This document shows positions 18,309 to 18,615 of a stretch of 18,615 nucleotides of DNA, in pieces. Below the pieces are notes generated by a model. The model did not search any database and had not been told where the DNA came from. It saw only the letters and a list, made by a program, of their open reading frames with translations. The DNA lies in assembly GCA_003640385.1 (NCBI GenBank), contig RCAB01000799.1:1-18615 (forward strand), read 5' to 3'. Source of the stretch: Setaria digitata. Taxonomy: Eukaryota; Nematoda; Chromadorea; Rhabditida; Setariidae. The first letter of the stretch is position 1; each line of letters begins with the position of its first letter. A program made the position numbers and the translations under genes.

Positions 18309-18437
18309 GCGAAACAAGTTTCAAGAAAAGTGTGTGGAGAACGGGGAAGAGGGAGGGAAACTAAGCATGAGGATGAAAATGAAAATAAGACAGAAGCAAG
18401 GAATGGATCAGGACTGAGAGAACTGAAGAAGTAAAGT
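18309..18437 (+). other. Purine-rich strand segment
   Basis: About 130 bases are dominated by A and G on the plus strand, including GGGGAAGAGGGAGGG, with only isolated pyrimidines. It contrasts sharply with the T-rich DNA around it and covers most of the 41-residue frame starting at 18292. Confidence 0.6.
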
Positions 18438-18499
18438 GATACAATAATTGTTCTTTTTTTTTTTTTCTTTTAGGATAGAACTAAGACAAGACTGCTAGA

Positions 18500-18544
18500 T
18501 AATTACTGTCTAGATAAGATGCAGAACGAGATTAGCAGTAATTA
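18500..18544. repeat. Inverted repeat with 9-bp arms
   Basis: TAATTACTG (18500-18508) pairs with CAGTAATTA (18536-18544) around a 27-base loop. Confidence 0.5.
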
Positions 18545-18615
18545 ACATCTTCGCAATGGACTTTGAAGTTTTTACTTGTGCAACTATAATTAATATCAAT
18601 ACTCTTTTTATGTTT

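Noticed and set aside
1..18615. CRISPR array, bacterial insertion (for example endosymbiont DNA) or spliced-leader gene
   Set aside because: No regularly spaced identical repeats with unique spacers, no dense bacterial ORFs, and no spliced-leader sequence were seen.

Overview
This looks like non-coding, strongly AT-rich nuclear DNA of a eukaryote. The best guess is a nematode, perhaps a filarial one. The basis is many A/T homopolymer runs of about 10 to 27 bases, frequent TTTCAG-type acceptors, GTAAGT-type donors, possible introns of about 47 to 250 bases, many microsatellites and no bacterial gene packing. The species call is an inference; no ribosomal, tRNA or named gene fixes it. There is one ambiguous base (N) at 2343.

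No gene can be identified with confidence. The most protein-like segments are: a 92-residue single-pass ORF (2728-3006); a three-exon chain with matching phases (3272-3892); a two-exon chain with a 47-base intron (4144-4385); a minus-strand 33-residue membrane micropeptide candidate (4903-5004); a decayed, possibly BEL/Pao-like gag region (about 6695-7751); a two-exon chain (7847-8110); and the longest open frame, a hydrophobic exon-like segment (8932-9200). All are hypotheses read by eye.

Layout. 1-2700: T/A tracts, an AAT microsatellite, a distant inverted repeat, and an ORF running into a frame-preserving 60-66 base degenerate tandem repeat (2062-2250). 2700-5100: short coding-like segments. 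5100-6690: AT-rich, mostly featureless. 6690-9240: the most coding-like and most GC-rich part, with broken frames. 9240-11740: repeats, a pyrimidine/G-rich tract and two hairpins (10086-10213, 10445-10497). 11740-12370: a compact CG-richer island with an exact 53-base periodic tandem repeat, a compound inverted repeat, a CRE-like palindrome and a GTT repeat that reads as an Asn-rich frame on the minus strand. 12370-16860: mostly featureless AT-rich DNA. 16860-18435: a repeat cluster with a perfect 38-base palindrome, TA, GATA and GGAT microsatellites, about 600 bases of degenerate AATAA-type sequence, a CAT-rich repeat and a purine-rich strand.

There is no evidence that the candidate segments form a pathway or operon. 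The structures most worth testing are the long foldback at 10086-10213, the 53-base repeat island with its neighbours, the gag-like relic and the micropeptide candidate.
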